Source: Cellulophaga sp. HaHa_2_95 (GTDB lineage: Bacteria > Bacteroidota > Bacteroidia > Flavobacteriales > Flavobacteriaceae). Taken from it: DNA of 64,000 nucleotides. The stretch is from positions 1,984,001-2,048,000 of the forward strand of contig NZ_CP058988.1 of the NCBI RefSeq assembly GCF_019278565.1, written 5' to 3'. Made by a program: the position numbers and the translations under genes. The notes below the pieces were generated by a model. It was not told where the DNA came from. It saw nothing but the letters and a program-made list of their open reading frames with translations, and ran no database searches. The stretch's first letter is position 1. Each line of letters starts with the position of its first letter. Of this stretch, positions 43,391 through 51,947 are shown piece by piece.

Positions 43391-44050
43391 TTATTCGTTT
43401 TTCGTGTTAAATGCTATCTCTTTAAAAGTTTCTGGATCTTCTTCAGAAAAAGGTTGAGGCTCAAGATGCGCATGACCTTCATCATACATAGTTCCCGTGT
43501 CTTTTTTTATCTTGTACCAAGACTCTTGTATTTCAGAAACCACACGAACAGCATAATAATCTTCTTTCTCACGGATAATGAGGGAACCTTCAAAATTCGT
43601 AAGGTCAGACGCATTTAAATTAGGGATGGCTTCCACAACAATAGCGATATGTTCCGTAGCCGTTGCTGTTTCTTGGTATATAGGAATAGCGGTGGTAGGT
43701 CTAAAATCTTCAGGGTTTGCAATGGTATTAGAAAATAGCGCGCCCGTCATAAGATGAACACCCATTGTATATTTAAAGATTGAATTTTGGGGCAAGTAGA
43801 GCACGGGGTTAGAAAAAACTACATACACTTCTTTACCATTGGTTTGTACGCTATTTGTAGAAAAAGTAGTTAAACTAGCTTTTTTATCTAAAGCTGTTAA
43901 TGCCTGTTGGATGATAGCATCTTTCCCTAAATTCACCAGTTTTCTCACCTCTTTATTCATTTTTACTTTTTCTTTTTTAGGGGATTGGGCATTGCAATAG
44001 GAAAAAAATACAAGGAGTGGAATTAATAAATGGACCGTATATTTTTTCAT
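43391..44050 (-). CDS. Secreted protein of unknown function
   Basis: 219 aa with a signal peptide (MKKYTVHLLIPLLVFFSYCNAQ). The mature part begins with a Lys-rich helix and contains a beta-rich middle (EVYVVFSNPVLYLPQ, FEGSLIIREKEDYYAVRVVS) and an acidic tail. No family recognised. It is monocistronic. A region of about 60 bp without features precedes it, followed upstream by the broken EF-hand gene. Confidence 0.55.
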   Translation of the reverse strand: MKKYTVHLLIPLLVFFSYCNAQSPKKEKVKMNKEVRKLVNLGKDAIIQQALTALDKKASLTTFSTNSVQTNGKEVYVVFSNPVLYLPQNSIFKYTMGVHLMTGALFSNTIANPEDFRPTTAIPIYQETATATEHIAIVVEAIPNLNASDLTNFEGSLIIREKEDYYAVRVVSEIQESWYKIKKDTGTMYDEGHAHLEPQPFSEEDPETFKEIAFNTKNE

Positions 44051-44109
44051 GAGTTGTTTTTAAGAGCTAGATGCTATGATTTGAACGCTAACGTATAAAA
44101 GTAAGTATA

Positions 44110-44347
44110 TTAAGCATCATACAGTTTAAAATAAGCAATCAATCCAAACTTTCGTTCCGGACCCATGGTAATAAATTCCTCCATTTCAGTTTTAGTAACC
44201 GTACCATCTCTATTAAAATCTGAAGCACTTAAATGCCCATTGGGATCAGGACTTCTAGGTTTGTCTTTTAATCTATCATCTTGATTTTTTCAACCAAAAA
44301 AGGATAGGATAAGAAGTCCGAATACTATTATTTTTTAATCTGTTCAT
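44110..44347 (-). pseudogene. Broken EF-hand lipoprotein gene
   Basis: From the ATG at 44347 the frame is off by one after an A-run (NRLKN). With one A restored it reads MNRLKKIIVFGLLILSFFG, then TGA where the lipobox Cys codon should be, then KNQDDRLKDKPRSPDPNGH and an EF-hand loop DFNRDGTVTKTEM. It stops at TAA 44110-44112. The intact protein would be an about 79-aa calcium-binding lipoprotein. Two independent lesions, one exactly at the lipidation Cys, indicate a decayed gene rather than a sequencing error. Confidence 0.6.
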
Positions 44348-44370
44348 TGTAGTGATTCGTTTATAAATTA

Positions 44371-44577
44371 TTATTTTTTTCGAAAAGATTGTACCAATAT
44401 ATACAGCGCGATTAACACCGAAGGGATCATTACAAAAACTCCGGGAAGGAGTAGCAATTTAATAAGACAGCCATCTCCAGAACAAGCTCTGTTCCCCTTT
44501 AGAAGTAGTGTACTTGAAAAAATAATGCCGGTGATGGCTAATGTGAATAGCAACCAACTTATCAATCTATTTTTCAT
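44371..44577 (-). CDS. Small two-helix membrane protein
   Basis: 68 aa from the ATG at 44577, which starts MKNRLISWLLFTLAITGIIF, a good membrane helix. An upstream in-frame ATG would add 16 polar residues. A loop with two Cys (NRACSGDGCLIK) separates it from a second helix (LLLPGVFVMIPSVLIALYIL) and a basic tail (FRKK). No family recognised. Confidence 0.5.
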   Translation of the reverse strand: MKNRLISWLLFTLAITGIIFSSTLLLKGNRACSGDGCLIKLLLLPGVFVMIPSVLIALYILVQSFRKK

Positions 44578-44720
44578 ACTTAAGTTTGGATTTCTAGCCT
44601 CTCCTACACAGGACGAATGTACCATTAAAGATAGCGCTAAAAAATCAGTTAGATTCCCAAAGGGTGGGAGAACAATCCGAAAGCAAAAGGTACATACACC
44701 TTTAATTTTGTATGGATGAA

Positions 44721-45212
44721 TTAATGTAAGCTAATGACTTTAGTTATTTTCCATACATTGTTGGTGTGCTGCCACATGATTATAAATTTACTGGGTACAG
44801 CAACCGCATTGGGCTCCTGCTTATTAAAAAATGTATGGTATCCTATTTCAACCGCGCCATAATCTTTTATAGGATATACTTCTAAACTACCTTTTACGAG
44901 CGTTCTGGTGATCTTATTGCAAATATTCTTTTTCGTTCCTTCAATAATTTTCTCCTTGGAGGTCATTAAGCCCCCTTTATCATGGTAAAACTCAATATTG
45001 TCCGAATATATAGAAGCTTGTTTTTCTAAATTACAGTGGTTATAGGCATCAAAAAAGTTAGCATCTAATGCTGCAATAGTTTTATGCAATGTGGCGTCTA
45101 CGGGAGAATATTTAGGAATAGTATTGGAGTTGCCTTCTATTTTGGTGGCTTTGCAAGACAAAAGTATGAGTAGGGGTAGTGCCATGCTCAAGAAAAATTT
45201 GGATGCGCTCAT
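44721..45212 (-). CDS. SnoaL/NTF2-like (DUF4440-type) lipoprotein
   Basis: 163 aa with a lipoprotein signal (LLILLSC, Cys20). The mature domain has the NTF2-like pattern: LDANFFDAYNHCNLEKQASI, YSDNIEFYHDKGGLMTSKE and the strand pair KFIIMWQHTNNVWKITKV. DUF4440/SnoaL proteins form cone-shaped folds used for small-molecule binding or catalysis; nothing shows activity here. It is monocistronic and probably periplasmic or lipid-anchored. Confidence 0.75.
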   Translation of the reverse strand: MSASKFFLSMALPLLILLSCKATKIEGNSNTIPKYSPVDATLHKTIAALDANFFDAYNHCNLEKQASIYSDNIEFYHDKGGLMTSKEKIIEGTKKNICNKITRTLVKGSLEVYPIKDYGAVEIGYHTFFNKQEPNAVAVPSKFIIMWQHTNNVWKITKVISLH

Positions 45213-45510
45213 AATTGGTCTTTTTTTAAAAAGACGAATTAAAAGTATACTTGTTACAGTAGACGTGAAATAAGCTTAGCTAGATCTGACAAGGAATAGC
45301 AGAGAGGCCCTATTTGCACCATTCTAAAAGCTATTACAATGAATATTTTACTATGGGATGTTTTATTTAGGGTAACGGATTATGAAGTAATTGTATTCCG
45401 TTTTTAATAATGGGTACCATATGACCCACAACTTTATTGGAGTACTAGTATTTACGATGTATCATTGCTTTGCTAAAAGCTTAGCTTTCTATGATTGTTT
45501 TAAAAAAAAC
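45213..45510. other. Gene-free intergenic stretch
   Basis: About 300 bp between the DUF4440 lipoprotein gene and the next minus-strand terminator. A 63-codon plus-strand frame starting at 45391 runs into that terminator and the next gene and is not convincing. No repeat, RNA or regulatory element was recognised beyond probable promoter DNA for the DUF4440 gene. Confidence 0.5.
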
Positions 45511-45537
45511 AAGGAGACAAATACTATTCATCTCCTT
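45501..45537 (-). terminator. Rho-independent terminator
   Basis: On the minus strand, AAGGAGA pairs with TCTCCTT around a 13-nt loop and is followed by a T-run. It lies 13 bp after the stop of the 239-aa membrane-anchored protein gene. Confidence 0.75.
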
Positions 45538-45549
45538 ATAATACTAATT

Positions 45550-46269
45550 TTATTTCAAAGTATTTATTTTATCAAAGAATAGCGTCCCAAATTTTAAAGG
45601 TAGAAGGGTTCCTCTCACTATATCATCAATAGTTTGGGTCATTGATAAATTTCCAACGCTGTTTTCAACTTTAAAACCAGCGCCAAAACCTACCATATTG
45701 TAAACAAAAAACTCGTATTTTTTTCCTTTACTTTCAAAGGATAATTTGTGTAAATCACTATTTTTAGTGGCGTCACCGCTTTCTCCACCACTTTTTAATT
45801 GAAAAGACATTGATTGTTTAAGATTGTCAGCTAATTTTCCTTTTTCAAACTCCAACGTATTGATATTCCGTTGGTTAAACTCCCAATGCTCTGCTGCAGT
45901 TTGACTGTTGGAATTGTATTCTATATAATGAAATTTATGATCTTGTAGTACCAATAAATGATGATTGGTGTTTTCTACCACGATACCAGTAAGCATTGTT
46001 TTTGTGGTGTCTGCAACTGCACCTAAAATGCTTTTAGGTTTTTTACAGGCTGCAATAGCATTAAAATCTCCTCCAACAATATCAACAATAGGCTTAAAAG
46101 TATACTCATCTGCTTTAAAGTCTTTAAAATAGGTGTCAAAATTTTCTGTGACATCTTTCTCCGCTTCTACATAGTTATTTCCAAAAGCATCGAATTTGCC
46201 TGATTTTTTCATGTAAAGAAAGTACGCGCCAATGCATACCATGATCAGTAATGGAATAATGTAAGTCAT
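45550..46269 (-). CDS. Membrane-anchored protein of unknown function
   Basis: 239 aa. One N-terminal membrane helix (YIIPLLIMVCIGAYFLYMKK) is followed by a soluble beta-rich domain: VVENTNHHLLVLQDHKFHYI, SMSFQLKSGG and GKKYEFFVYNMVGFGAGF. No family recognised. A terminator follows. A 67-aa membrane protein gene ends 11 bp upstream and is probably cotranscribed. Confidence 0.6.
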   Translation of the reverse strand: MTYIIPLLIMVCIGAYFLYMKKSGKFDAFGNNYVEAEKDVTENFDTYFKDFKADEYTFKPIVDIVGGDFNAIAACKKPKSILGAVADTTKTMLTGIVVENTNHHLLVLQDHKFHYIEYNSNSQTAAEHWEFNQRNINTLEFEKGKLADNLKQSMSFQLKSGGESGDATKNSDLHKLSFESKGKKYEFFVYNMVGFGAGFKVENSVGNLSMTQTIDDIVRGTLLPLKFGTLFFDKINTLK

Positions 46270-46280
46270 AATTTTTAGGT

Positions 46281-46484
46281 TTATTTGGTTTTTTTTACGG
46301 AATGGCTATTCAATATTTTTTTATTTATTAATATGGACATTAATAAGTAGCCCAAGAAACAACCGATAAATAGTAATAGAATAGGGGAGGTATAGGTTAT
46401 ACCTTCTTTGAAATATAGAAATATGGAAAAAAGTCCAAATACAATGGTTCCTTTACCGAATAAATATTTCAATCTTATTCTCAT
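46281..46484 (-). CDS. Small two-helix membrane protein
   Basis: 67 aa with two hydrophobic segments (GTIVFGLFSIFLYFKE and ILLLFIGCFLGYLLMSILI) joined by a short loop, and a basic C-terminus. No family recognised. It probably forms an operon with the next minus-strand gene, which starts 11 bp after its stop. Confidence 0.5.
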   Translation of the reverse strand: MRIRLKYLFGKGTIVFGLFSIFLYFKEGITYTSPILLLFIGCFLGYLLMSILINKKILNSHSVKKTK

Positions 46485-46774
46485 ATTTTTTAATGGTATT
46501 AAGCAGCTATCGAATAGTAAACGTATTTATGAATGATTAGTTGTGCCATTTCTAATAGCTTTAGTAATATGAAACCACATAGTACAGGTGCTAGTCTGCA
46601 TAGCCAAAGCTTACATCTGCTCCAAGCTTGTTAGACCATGATAATTGTAGAGTGGCACAAGTATTCTATGTGCCAAATTTTCTAATTATTGGATGATAAC
46701 AAACACAGTACCAGTAGGAGGTAAAAGCTTTTCATGTTGATAGATTACTTTGGTTAGAATCTAAGAGTCCGTTC

Positions 46775-47245
46775 TTAATTTATTCGCTTATAGATTTCAA
46801 TATTATGAAAAACGGTATCGTTATGACTATAGGTATTTACTTGTTTGTATGAGTTTTCAGTACGTTCTATAGGGATAATATAGGTGTTAATATCACTTTT
46901 CATAGAATACGACATAGAGGTCAATACTTCTGTGATGGTGTCATTTTTAAACGTGTAAGTTCCATACCCATGCCATTCAGAGGCATCTTCAGCTGGGCTC
47001 GTATTCCAAATAACATGGCCATCAAGATAAATTTTGTGCTGTACTTTTGAGGTGTCTGTAATAAGAGTATCGCCATTGGCAAGATGATAGAAATGACTCA
47101 ATTCCCAAACTCCTTCAATAGGATCTACATCTACAGGTGGTGCTATTTCTTTGTCTTTAATAGATGTATTACAGGAAGTACATAGTATAAGTGTTCCTGC
47201 GAAAGTAAAAAGAATAGAATTCTTGAAAGTGTTGTTTTTGGTCAT
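46775..47245 (-). CDS. Lipocalin-like lipoprotein
   Basis: 156 aa from the ATG at 47245, which precedes a lipoprotein signal (ILCTSC, Cys25); the longer frame begins inside the BatD-like gene and adds aromatic-rich sequence. The mature part has the lipocalin-like pattern IEGVWELSHFYHLANGDTLI, then alternating strands (HGYGTYTFKNDTITEVLT, YKQVNTYSHNDTVFHNIEIY). Bacteroidota lipocalin-like lipoproteins are of unknown ligand. The BatD-like gene ends 95 bp before it. Confidence 0.65.
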   Translation of the reverse strand: MTKNNTFKNSILFTFAGTLILCTSCNTSIKDKEIAPPVDVDPIEGVWELSHFYHLANGDTLITDTSKVQHKIYLDGHVIWNTSPAEDASEWHGYGTYTFKNDTITEVLTSMSYSMKSDINTYIIPIERTENSYKQVNTYSHNDTVFHNIEIYKRIN

Positions 47246-47339
47246 GTTTAGTAGATTAGATAATAAGAAAAAATTAAGGTTTTTCTTACAGAATGAATAT
47301 AGGGTAAATTTTCGATAAATGGTACCTATCTTTAAGTAA

Positions 47340-48143
47340 TCATAATACAAGGACACGCACTTCTTTTGATGTTACTTGTATGGTCTTCGTGTCATAAATA
47401 GGTTTCCCGAATATATCATAGGTTCCGCTTAGATATTTGAATTCAATTTCCATTTGAACTGGTGCAATATGTATGAATCCTTTCTTTTTTGGCTTTAATA
47501 CGGCTTGTTGCCAGGTGGTAGCTCTGAATTCTTTAGCTTTATAAGTAACATTTTGAACCGTTAACCTTTCAATTTCTATACGATCCGAAGAACAATTGGA
47601 ATAAGAAGGTTTGGTGGCTAATTTCCAATCTATAATTCCAACATCGGGTGAAACATACACTTTATGGGAGACGATTAGAGAATCTTTTACTCCAATTTTT
47701 TCTTTTGATACCGTAGCCAACATATAAATATTTTCATGAGGGGCAGTAGGTATACTCGTACTATTAACCGCTTTACTAACGGTTATTGTAATAGGCTTTG
47801 TTTGATATGTTTTTTCCTCAATGGTAATTAAGGCAGCCCCTATGGAAAAAGTACCTAAAGCTTTCGGAGTAATAACATAGCTATAGACCGTTTCTAGGGT
47901 CTCCACTCCATTTACTATAGTCGTATTCATAGCCCGCATGGGGCCTCCAACTACTTTAAAATTTTCAAATTCAGGAGGTGTAAATAAACTGATGTTGTCC
48001 TTTTGGTCCATAGAAAATTCTACCCGCAAATGTTGATCTAGACCTATTATTTTTTTAGCTACTTTCGCTGTGAATTTTACTTGTGCGCCTATGGTTGCCG
48101 AACTGAGTATAGCTAGTAGCAGTATAAAATTGAGGAATTTCAT
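47340..48143 (-). CDS. Short BatD-like (aerotolerance) protein
   Basis: 267 aa with a signal peptide (ending TIGAQ). The N-terminal BatD pattern is clear: VKFTAKVAKKIIGLDQHLRVEF, ENFKVVGGPMRAMNTTIVNG and YVITPKALGTFSIGAALITI, followed by a second Ig-like repeat. Typical BatD proteins are about twice this length and end in a membrane helix and cytoplasmic tail, both missing here. No MoxR, DUF58 or VWA (BatA/B) gene is adjacent. This is an orphan, shortened member, likely periplasmic. Confidence 0.78.
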   Translation of the reverse strand: MKFLNFILLLAILSSATIGAQVKFTAKVAKKIIGLDQHLRVEFSMDQKDNISLFTPPEFENFKVVGGPMRAMNTTIVNGVETLETVYSYVITPKALGTFSIGAALITIEEKTYQTKPITITVSKAVNSTSIPTAPHENIYMLATVSKEKIGVKDSLIVSHKVYVSPDVGIIDWKLATKPSYSNCSSDRIEIERLTVQNVTYKAKEFRATTWQQAVLKPKKKGFIHIAPVQMEIEFKYLSGTYDIFGKPIYDTKTIQVTSKEVRVLVL

Positions 48144-48324
48144 TTATATATTTTAAAGTCTTTTTTCTGAATTAAGCGGTTCTATAATCCTTTGTGTGTT
48201 ATGTATTACAAGTATACAATTAGGATAAGAAAACTGAATTAAGAAAGGATGTTATAGGAATTAGGTTTAAGTTTTTGTTGATAGAAAAAAATAGTACTAA
48301 GAATTAAACTCTATATAAAAGCTT

Positions 48325-48990
48325 TTAGTATTCCAAACCCATATCAAAATCCTCAAAGTGCTCAATTTCAGAAAGCTTAAACAACCGATCTTGTTCAAAT
48401 TTCACCCAAGTCTCTTCAAAAATTTCATCACCCCCTTCAGAATCCTGATTGGTATTTACTCTTGTTAGTTTCTTTTTAGTCAAAAAATTAATACTCGTTT
48501 CTCGATCTATAATTGGGCCATGATTACTACTAGCATCATACCCAATAAGTTTAAATTCCGACTCTTGAAATCTAAAAATGTACCTCCAGTAGCCGTATCT
48601 TCCATGCGCAAAATGGATTATAAGATTAGATCTTTCTACTTCGATCCAAAGCTCTGGGGCATAATAAACCCCACCATCTTCATTTTCAGAATAAAAGCAA
48701 TCATAGTTTTTATCTGCTACTTCGTAACTGTCGTTATTGTTAAGGAGTACTAGTATTCCTCTTCTATTACGGTCTACTTCTTGGTCAAATCTATTAATGA
48801 CTACATTTTTTTCATCCGTTTCTTTAATGATAAGAATACAATCTTCTTGTCCGTCTTTATTTAGGTCACCATGGTACGTCTCAAATAGTACATAGCCTTC
48901 AGGAACAAAATTAGCGGTATTTATAGGTTGTGCATCAACACTATACATTCCTAAAGTATACAAGAGGGCAATTCCTAGAATTATTTTCAT
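48325..48990 (-). CDS. Secreted protein with Asp-rich calcium-type loop, unknown function
   Basis: 221 aa with a signal peptide (ending YSVDAQ). A DLNKDGQEDCILII segment resembles the FG-GAP/EF-type calcium loop seen in XAC2610-like proteins. The middle has two Cys and aromatic strands (YGYWRYIFRFQESEFKLIGY). The C-terminus is acidic. Possibly related in fold to the 330-aa secreted protein at 20057-21049. No function is known. Confidence 0.6.
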   Translation of the reverse strand: MKIILGIALLYTLGMYSVDAQPINTANFVPEGYVLFETYHGDLNKDGQEDCILIIKETDEKNVVINRFDQEVDRNRRGILVLLNNNDSYEVADKNYDCFYSENEDGGVYYAPELWIEVERSNLIIHFAHGRYGYWRYIFRFQESEFKLIGYDASSNHGPIIDRETSINFLTKKKLTRVNTNQDSEGGDEIFEETWVKFEQDRLFKLSEIEHFEDFDMGLEY

Positions 48991-49168
48991 GTGATATTTT
49001 ATATTTGTTTAAGAAGGGATAAGATTGTCGCCGGTTCGATTTGAGGAAATTTTAGTGGTTATGATGAAAGAAATTCCTACTATAACTATATTTTAATGAA
49101 ATAGTATAACCTCAATCAAAGTCGCTCATAAAAAAGCCACGATAACCATTCCTAAGTTCGCAATAAAG

Positions 49169-50089
49169 TTAGTCTAGACTATAGCTATATTTCGTAAGTA
49201 TAGAATTAGCGGTATTCATTTTTTGGATAGGAAAATCTTCCGCGTCATATTCATAGGAAAAAGTTTGATCTTCTAAACTACCAAGGGTATAATTTTCGAC
49301 AGTAAACTTGGTAAGGTTATTTGTGTTCCTCCAGAGATTATGCTCATCTGTAATCAAAAATTCCCATCCTCCAATAACATTTAAATAGTTTAAAATCGTA
49401 GCTAAATTTAAAGATTCTAAAGTTTTTAGAGGATTGCGTTTATCATCATAAGTATACTCAAAAATAGAAGTTTCATTCAGAATTTTTTTTGTGAGGTTGT
49501 CATTAGTATACTCAAATTGTATAGAAATGCCCTCCTGAGAAAATTCAGAAATAGAACCGTCACTGTTCACAACGATAGTTCTATCACGTGTTCCAAGGAC
49601 ATCTTTGAAAACTATGGTTTGGTCAGTATACACTAAATCATACTCTTGATACACTTCTCCATCATAGGTAGATGCTATATGACGAATAGTACTGTCTTCA
49701 TATTCAACAACGGTCTCTGTTATATTTGTTGCTTGGGTTTCTTTTTCAGTACTAGTAAATTTTAATTTCGTAATTTTTTTTTCTTCTGGGGTGATATCGA
49801 TCTGCAAAGAATTGGCAGCTGTTATACTCCAAGATGATAATTCCGCGTTGCTATTGTTGAGGAATAAATTATTTTCATCAGTAAAATCAAAAGAATTATT
49901 TGCTGTTGATGAATTTATATTGGAGGTTATTTCAACTAACTTTATTGTTCCTGCCTCTTTTGGTTCTGTGGCGACTTCTATTTCTTCTTCTGGCACCTCA
50001 ATGGTTTGTAAAACTTCCTCTGAAAGATTAACCTTATTACATGAAATTAGTAGAAAAAGAGCGGTAAGAATTAAAGAATAGTGTTTCAT
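49169..50089 (-). CDS. Lipoprotein of unknown function with YD-like repeats
   Basis: 306 aa with a lipoprotein signal (LFLLISC, Cys17) and a Glu/Val-rich linker. The C-terminal half has YD-repeat-like units: FEYTYDDKRNPLKTLESL and FSYEYDAEDFPIQKMNTANS, as in DUF4595-type Bacteroidota lipoproteins. These are beta-strand repeats of structural rather than catalytic type. Monocistronic, preceding the M1 peptidase gene by position but separated by about 60 bp. Confidence 0.6.
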   Translation of the reverse strand: MKHYSLILTALFLLISCNKVNLSEEVLQTIEVPEEEIEVATEPKEAGTIKLVEITSNINSSTANNSFDFTDENNLFLNNSNAELSSWSITAANSLQIDITPEEKKITKLKFTSTEKETQATNITETVVEYEDSTIRHIASTYDGEVYQEYDLVYTDQTIVFKDVLGTRDRTIVVNSDGSISEFSQEGISIQFEYTNDNLTKKILNETSIFEYTYDDKRNPLKTLESLNLATILNYLNVIGGWEFLITDEHNLWRNTNNLTKFTVENYTLGSLEDQTFSYEYDAEDFPIQKMNTANSILTKYSYSLD

Positions 50090-50151
50090 TGTTTGGTTTA
50101 AAAAAGTAAAGAATTAGTTTGATACCGGAGTTAGAGCATAAAGAAAACCAT

Positions 50152-51798
50152 TTATTGAACTACTTCTTTATGGTTGATGTAAAAATTACGGTTAATTTTA
50201 AAGCTAGAAGTATCTCCTTTTAATTTGCTTGTCTTCCATTCGGCAGTAGGAGTAATCCAAAGTTCTTTTCCTGCAGTAGAAACGCTTACTGGTATGGCAA
50301 AATCAGCTACAATATGTGTATATCTGTACTTTAGCTTTTTACCATCATAATGGTATTCCAATACAGGCACTTCTATAGTTCTTAAGTATTGCTCAAAAAA
50401 GGCACTCAAATCTATTTTGGCGGCTTTAGAGATGTAATTTTCTATTTGAGCGGTGGTTACCGTTGCATGGTAGAATTCTTTATTTAGACCTCTTAAAATA
50501 CTTCTCCATTTTTCATCATCGTTGAGTACATGTCGTAAGGTGTGTAGCACATTGGCACCTTTAAAGTACATATCACTACTTCCTTCATTATTTACATGAT
50601 AAGCACCAATAATAGGCCGATCATTCTGGATTAATTTTCGAGTGCCAATAACATAATCTTGTGCAGCCTCTTTGCCATAGTAATAATCCACAAATAAGTT
50701 TTCGGAGTAGGTGGTAAAGCTTTCATGGATCCACATATCTGCAATATCCTTGTACGTAATATTATTAGCGAACCATTCATGACCGGCTTCATGGATAATG
50801 ATATAGTCAAATTTTAATCCCCAACCAGATCCCGAAAGATCACGGCCTAAATATCCTTTGTTGTATTGATTGCCATAGGTTACAGAACTCTGGTGTTCCA
50901 TTCCTAGATACGGCACTTCTACAAGTTTAAAACTATCTTCGTAGAATGGGTACGGTCCAAACCAATGTTCAAAAGCTTTCATCATTTTTGGTGCATCTTT
51001 AAAATGCGCTTTTGCTTTCTCTAAATTATCTTTCAGAACGTAATAGTCCATATCCAAAGGACCCTTTTCTCCTGGGTATTGTTCTCCAAAATGCACATAG
51101 TCACCCACATTTACATTTACCCCATAATTATTGATAGGATTTAAGACTTCCCATTCATAAGTGGTAGTTGTTTCATTCTCGATGACCGCTTTTAGTCGCC
51201 CATTAGAAACATCCATAAGGCCTTTTGGTACAGTAACGCTAATGGCCATGCTGTCTACTTCATCATACATATGGTCTTTATTAGGCCACCAAACACTTGC
51301 GCCTAAACCTTGGCAAGAAGTAGCTACAAAATCTTTTCCATTACTATCTTTTTTCCAAGAAAAGCCGCCATCCCAAGGGGCATTTTTAGCAGCTCTAGGG
51401 ATTCCTGAATAGAACACGGTAATCTTATTTTTAGCCCCTTTTTTTTGTTCTTTTTTTAGGGTGATGAAATGCGCGTTTATATTTGATCTTACGTCTAATT
51501 CTTCTCCGTCTTGCGTAACTTTTTCTATTTGCAACGGGGGTTGTAAATCTACTTGTAAAATTTGTTGCGGAGTTAAAACGGTATAGGTGATAGTATTACT
51601 GCCTGAAATAAATTTTTTATCTGGTTGCACTGAAATCTTCAAATCGTAGAAATTTAAATCCCACCAATCGCGTTCCGGCGTGATGCTCCCTCTCAAGGTA
51701 TCTTGTTCGGTAAAATAATCTTTGGCTTGTAACAAGCCTTGACTATGGCTAGAGATGCAAATAAATAGGAAAAAAAATAGGGCTAAAAAATGTTTCAT
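50152..51798 (-). CDS. M1 family metallopeptidase (aminopeptidase-like), secreted
   Basis: 548 aa with a signal peptide (ending SSHSQ). The zinc motif HEAGHEWFANN plus the downstream Glu in MWIHESFTTYSENLF form HExxH(18)E. The exopeptidase-type GxMEH block is present as LGMEHQSS. An N-terminal beta-sandwich (about 25-230) precedes the catalytic domain, and a short helical end follows. It should remove N-terminal residues from peptides outside the cytoplasm. It is oriented away from the DUF1080 gene, and the 150-bp gap between them carries both promoters. Confidence 0.9.
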   Translation of the reverse strand: MKHFLALFFFLFICISSHSQGLLQAKDYFTEQDTLRGSITPERDWWDLNFYDLKISVQPDKKFISGSNTITYTVLTPQQILQVDLQPPLQIEKVTQDGEELDVRSNINAHFITLKKEQKKGAKNKITVFYSGIPRAAKNAPWDGGFSWKKDSNGKDFVATSCQGLGASVWWPNKDHMYDEVDSMAISVTVPKGLMDVSNGRLKAVIENETTTTYEWEVLNPINNYGVNVNVGDYVHFGEQYPGEKGPLDMDYYVLKDNLEKAKAHFKDAPKMMKAFEHWFGPYPFYEDSFKLVEVPYLGMEHQSSVTYGNQYNKGYLGRDLSGSGWGLKFDYIIIHEAGHEWFANNITYKDIADMWIHESFTTYSENLFVDYYYGKEAAQDYVIGTRKLIQNDRPIIGAYHVNNEGSSDMYFKGANVLHTLRHVLNDDEKWRSILRGLNKEFYHATVTTAQIENYISKAAKIDLSAFFEQYLRTIEVPVLEYHYDGKKLKYRYTHIVADFAIPVSVSTAGKELWITPTAEWKTSKLKGDTSSFKINRNFYINHKEVVQ

Positions 51799-51889
51799 GC
51801 GGCTACGGTGCTATAATTATGCGGCTAAAGTTAAACTAATTTTTAAAATTTGTCGGCTTTGCCCTACAAGATTGAAGTTCGATCGGAAT

Positions 51890-51922
51890 ATTTAGAAGTT
51901 AATTACCGAATAAGTATCTTTA
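51890..51922 (+). promoter_or_regulatory. Possible Bacteroidota-type promoter for the DUF1080 gene
   Basis: TATCTTTA at 51915-51922 resembles the TAnnTTTG -7 box, with TTTA at 51890-51893 as a weak -33 box 21 bp upstream. The spacing is right, the match is imperfect. Confidence 0.3.
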
Positions 51923-51947
51923 CGATTCACTCAAACATAACTTAAAA

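Noticed and set aside
44287..44292. In-frame TGA at the lipobox read as selenocysteine
   Set aside because: A frameshift is also needed upstream, no SECIS-like hairpin is evident, and lipidation requires cysteine; gene decay is simpler.
45391..45582. 63-codon plus-strand frame
   Set aside because: It runs through a minus-strand terminator into the 3' end of the next gene and has no convincing start signal or protein character.
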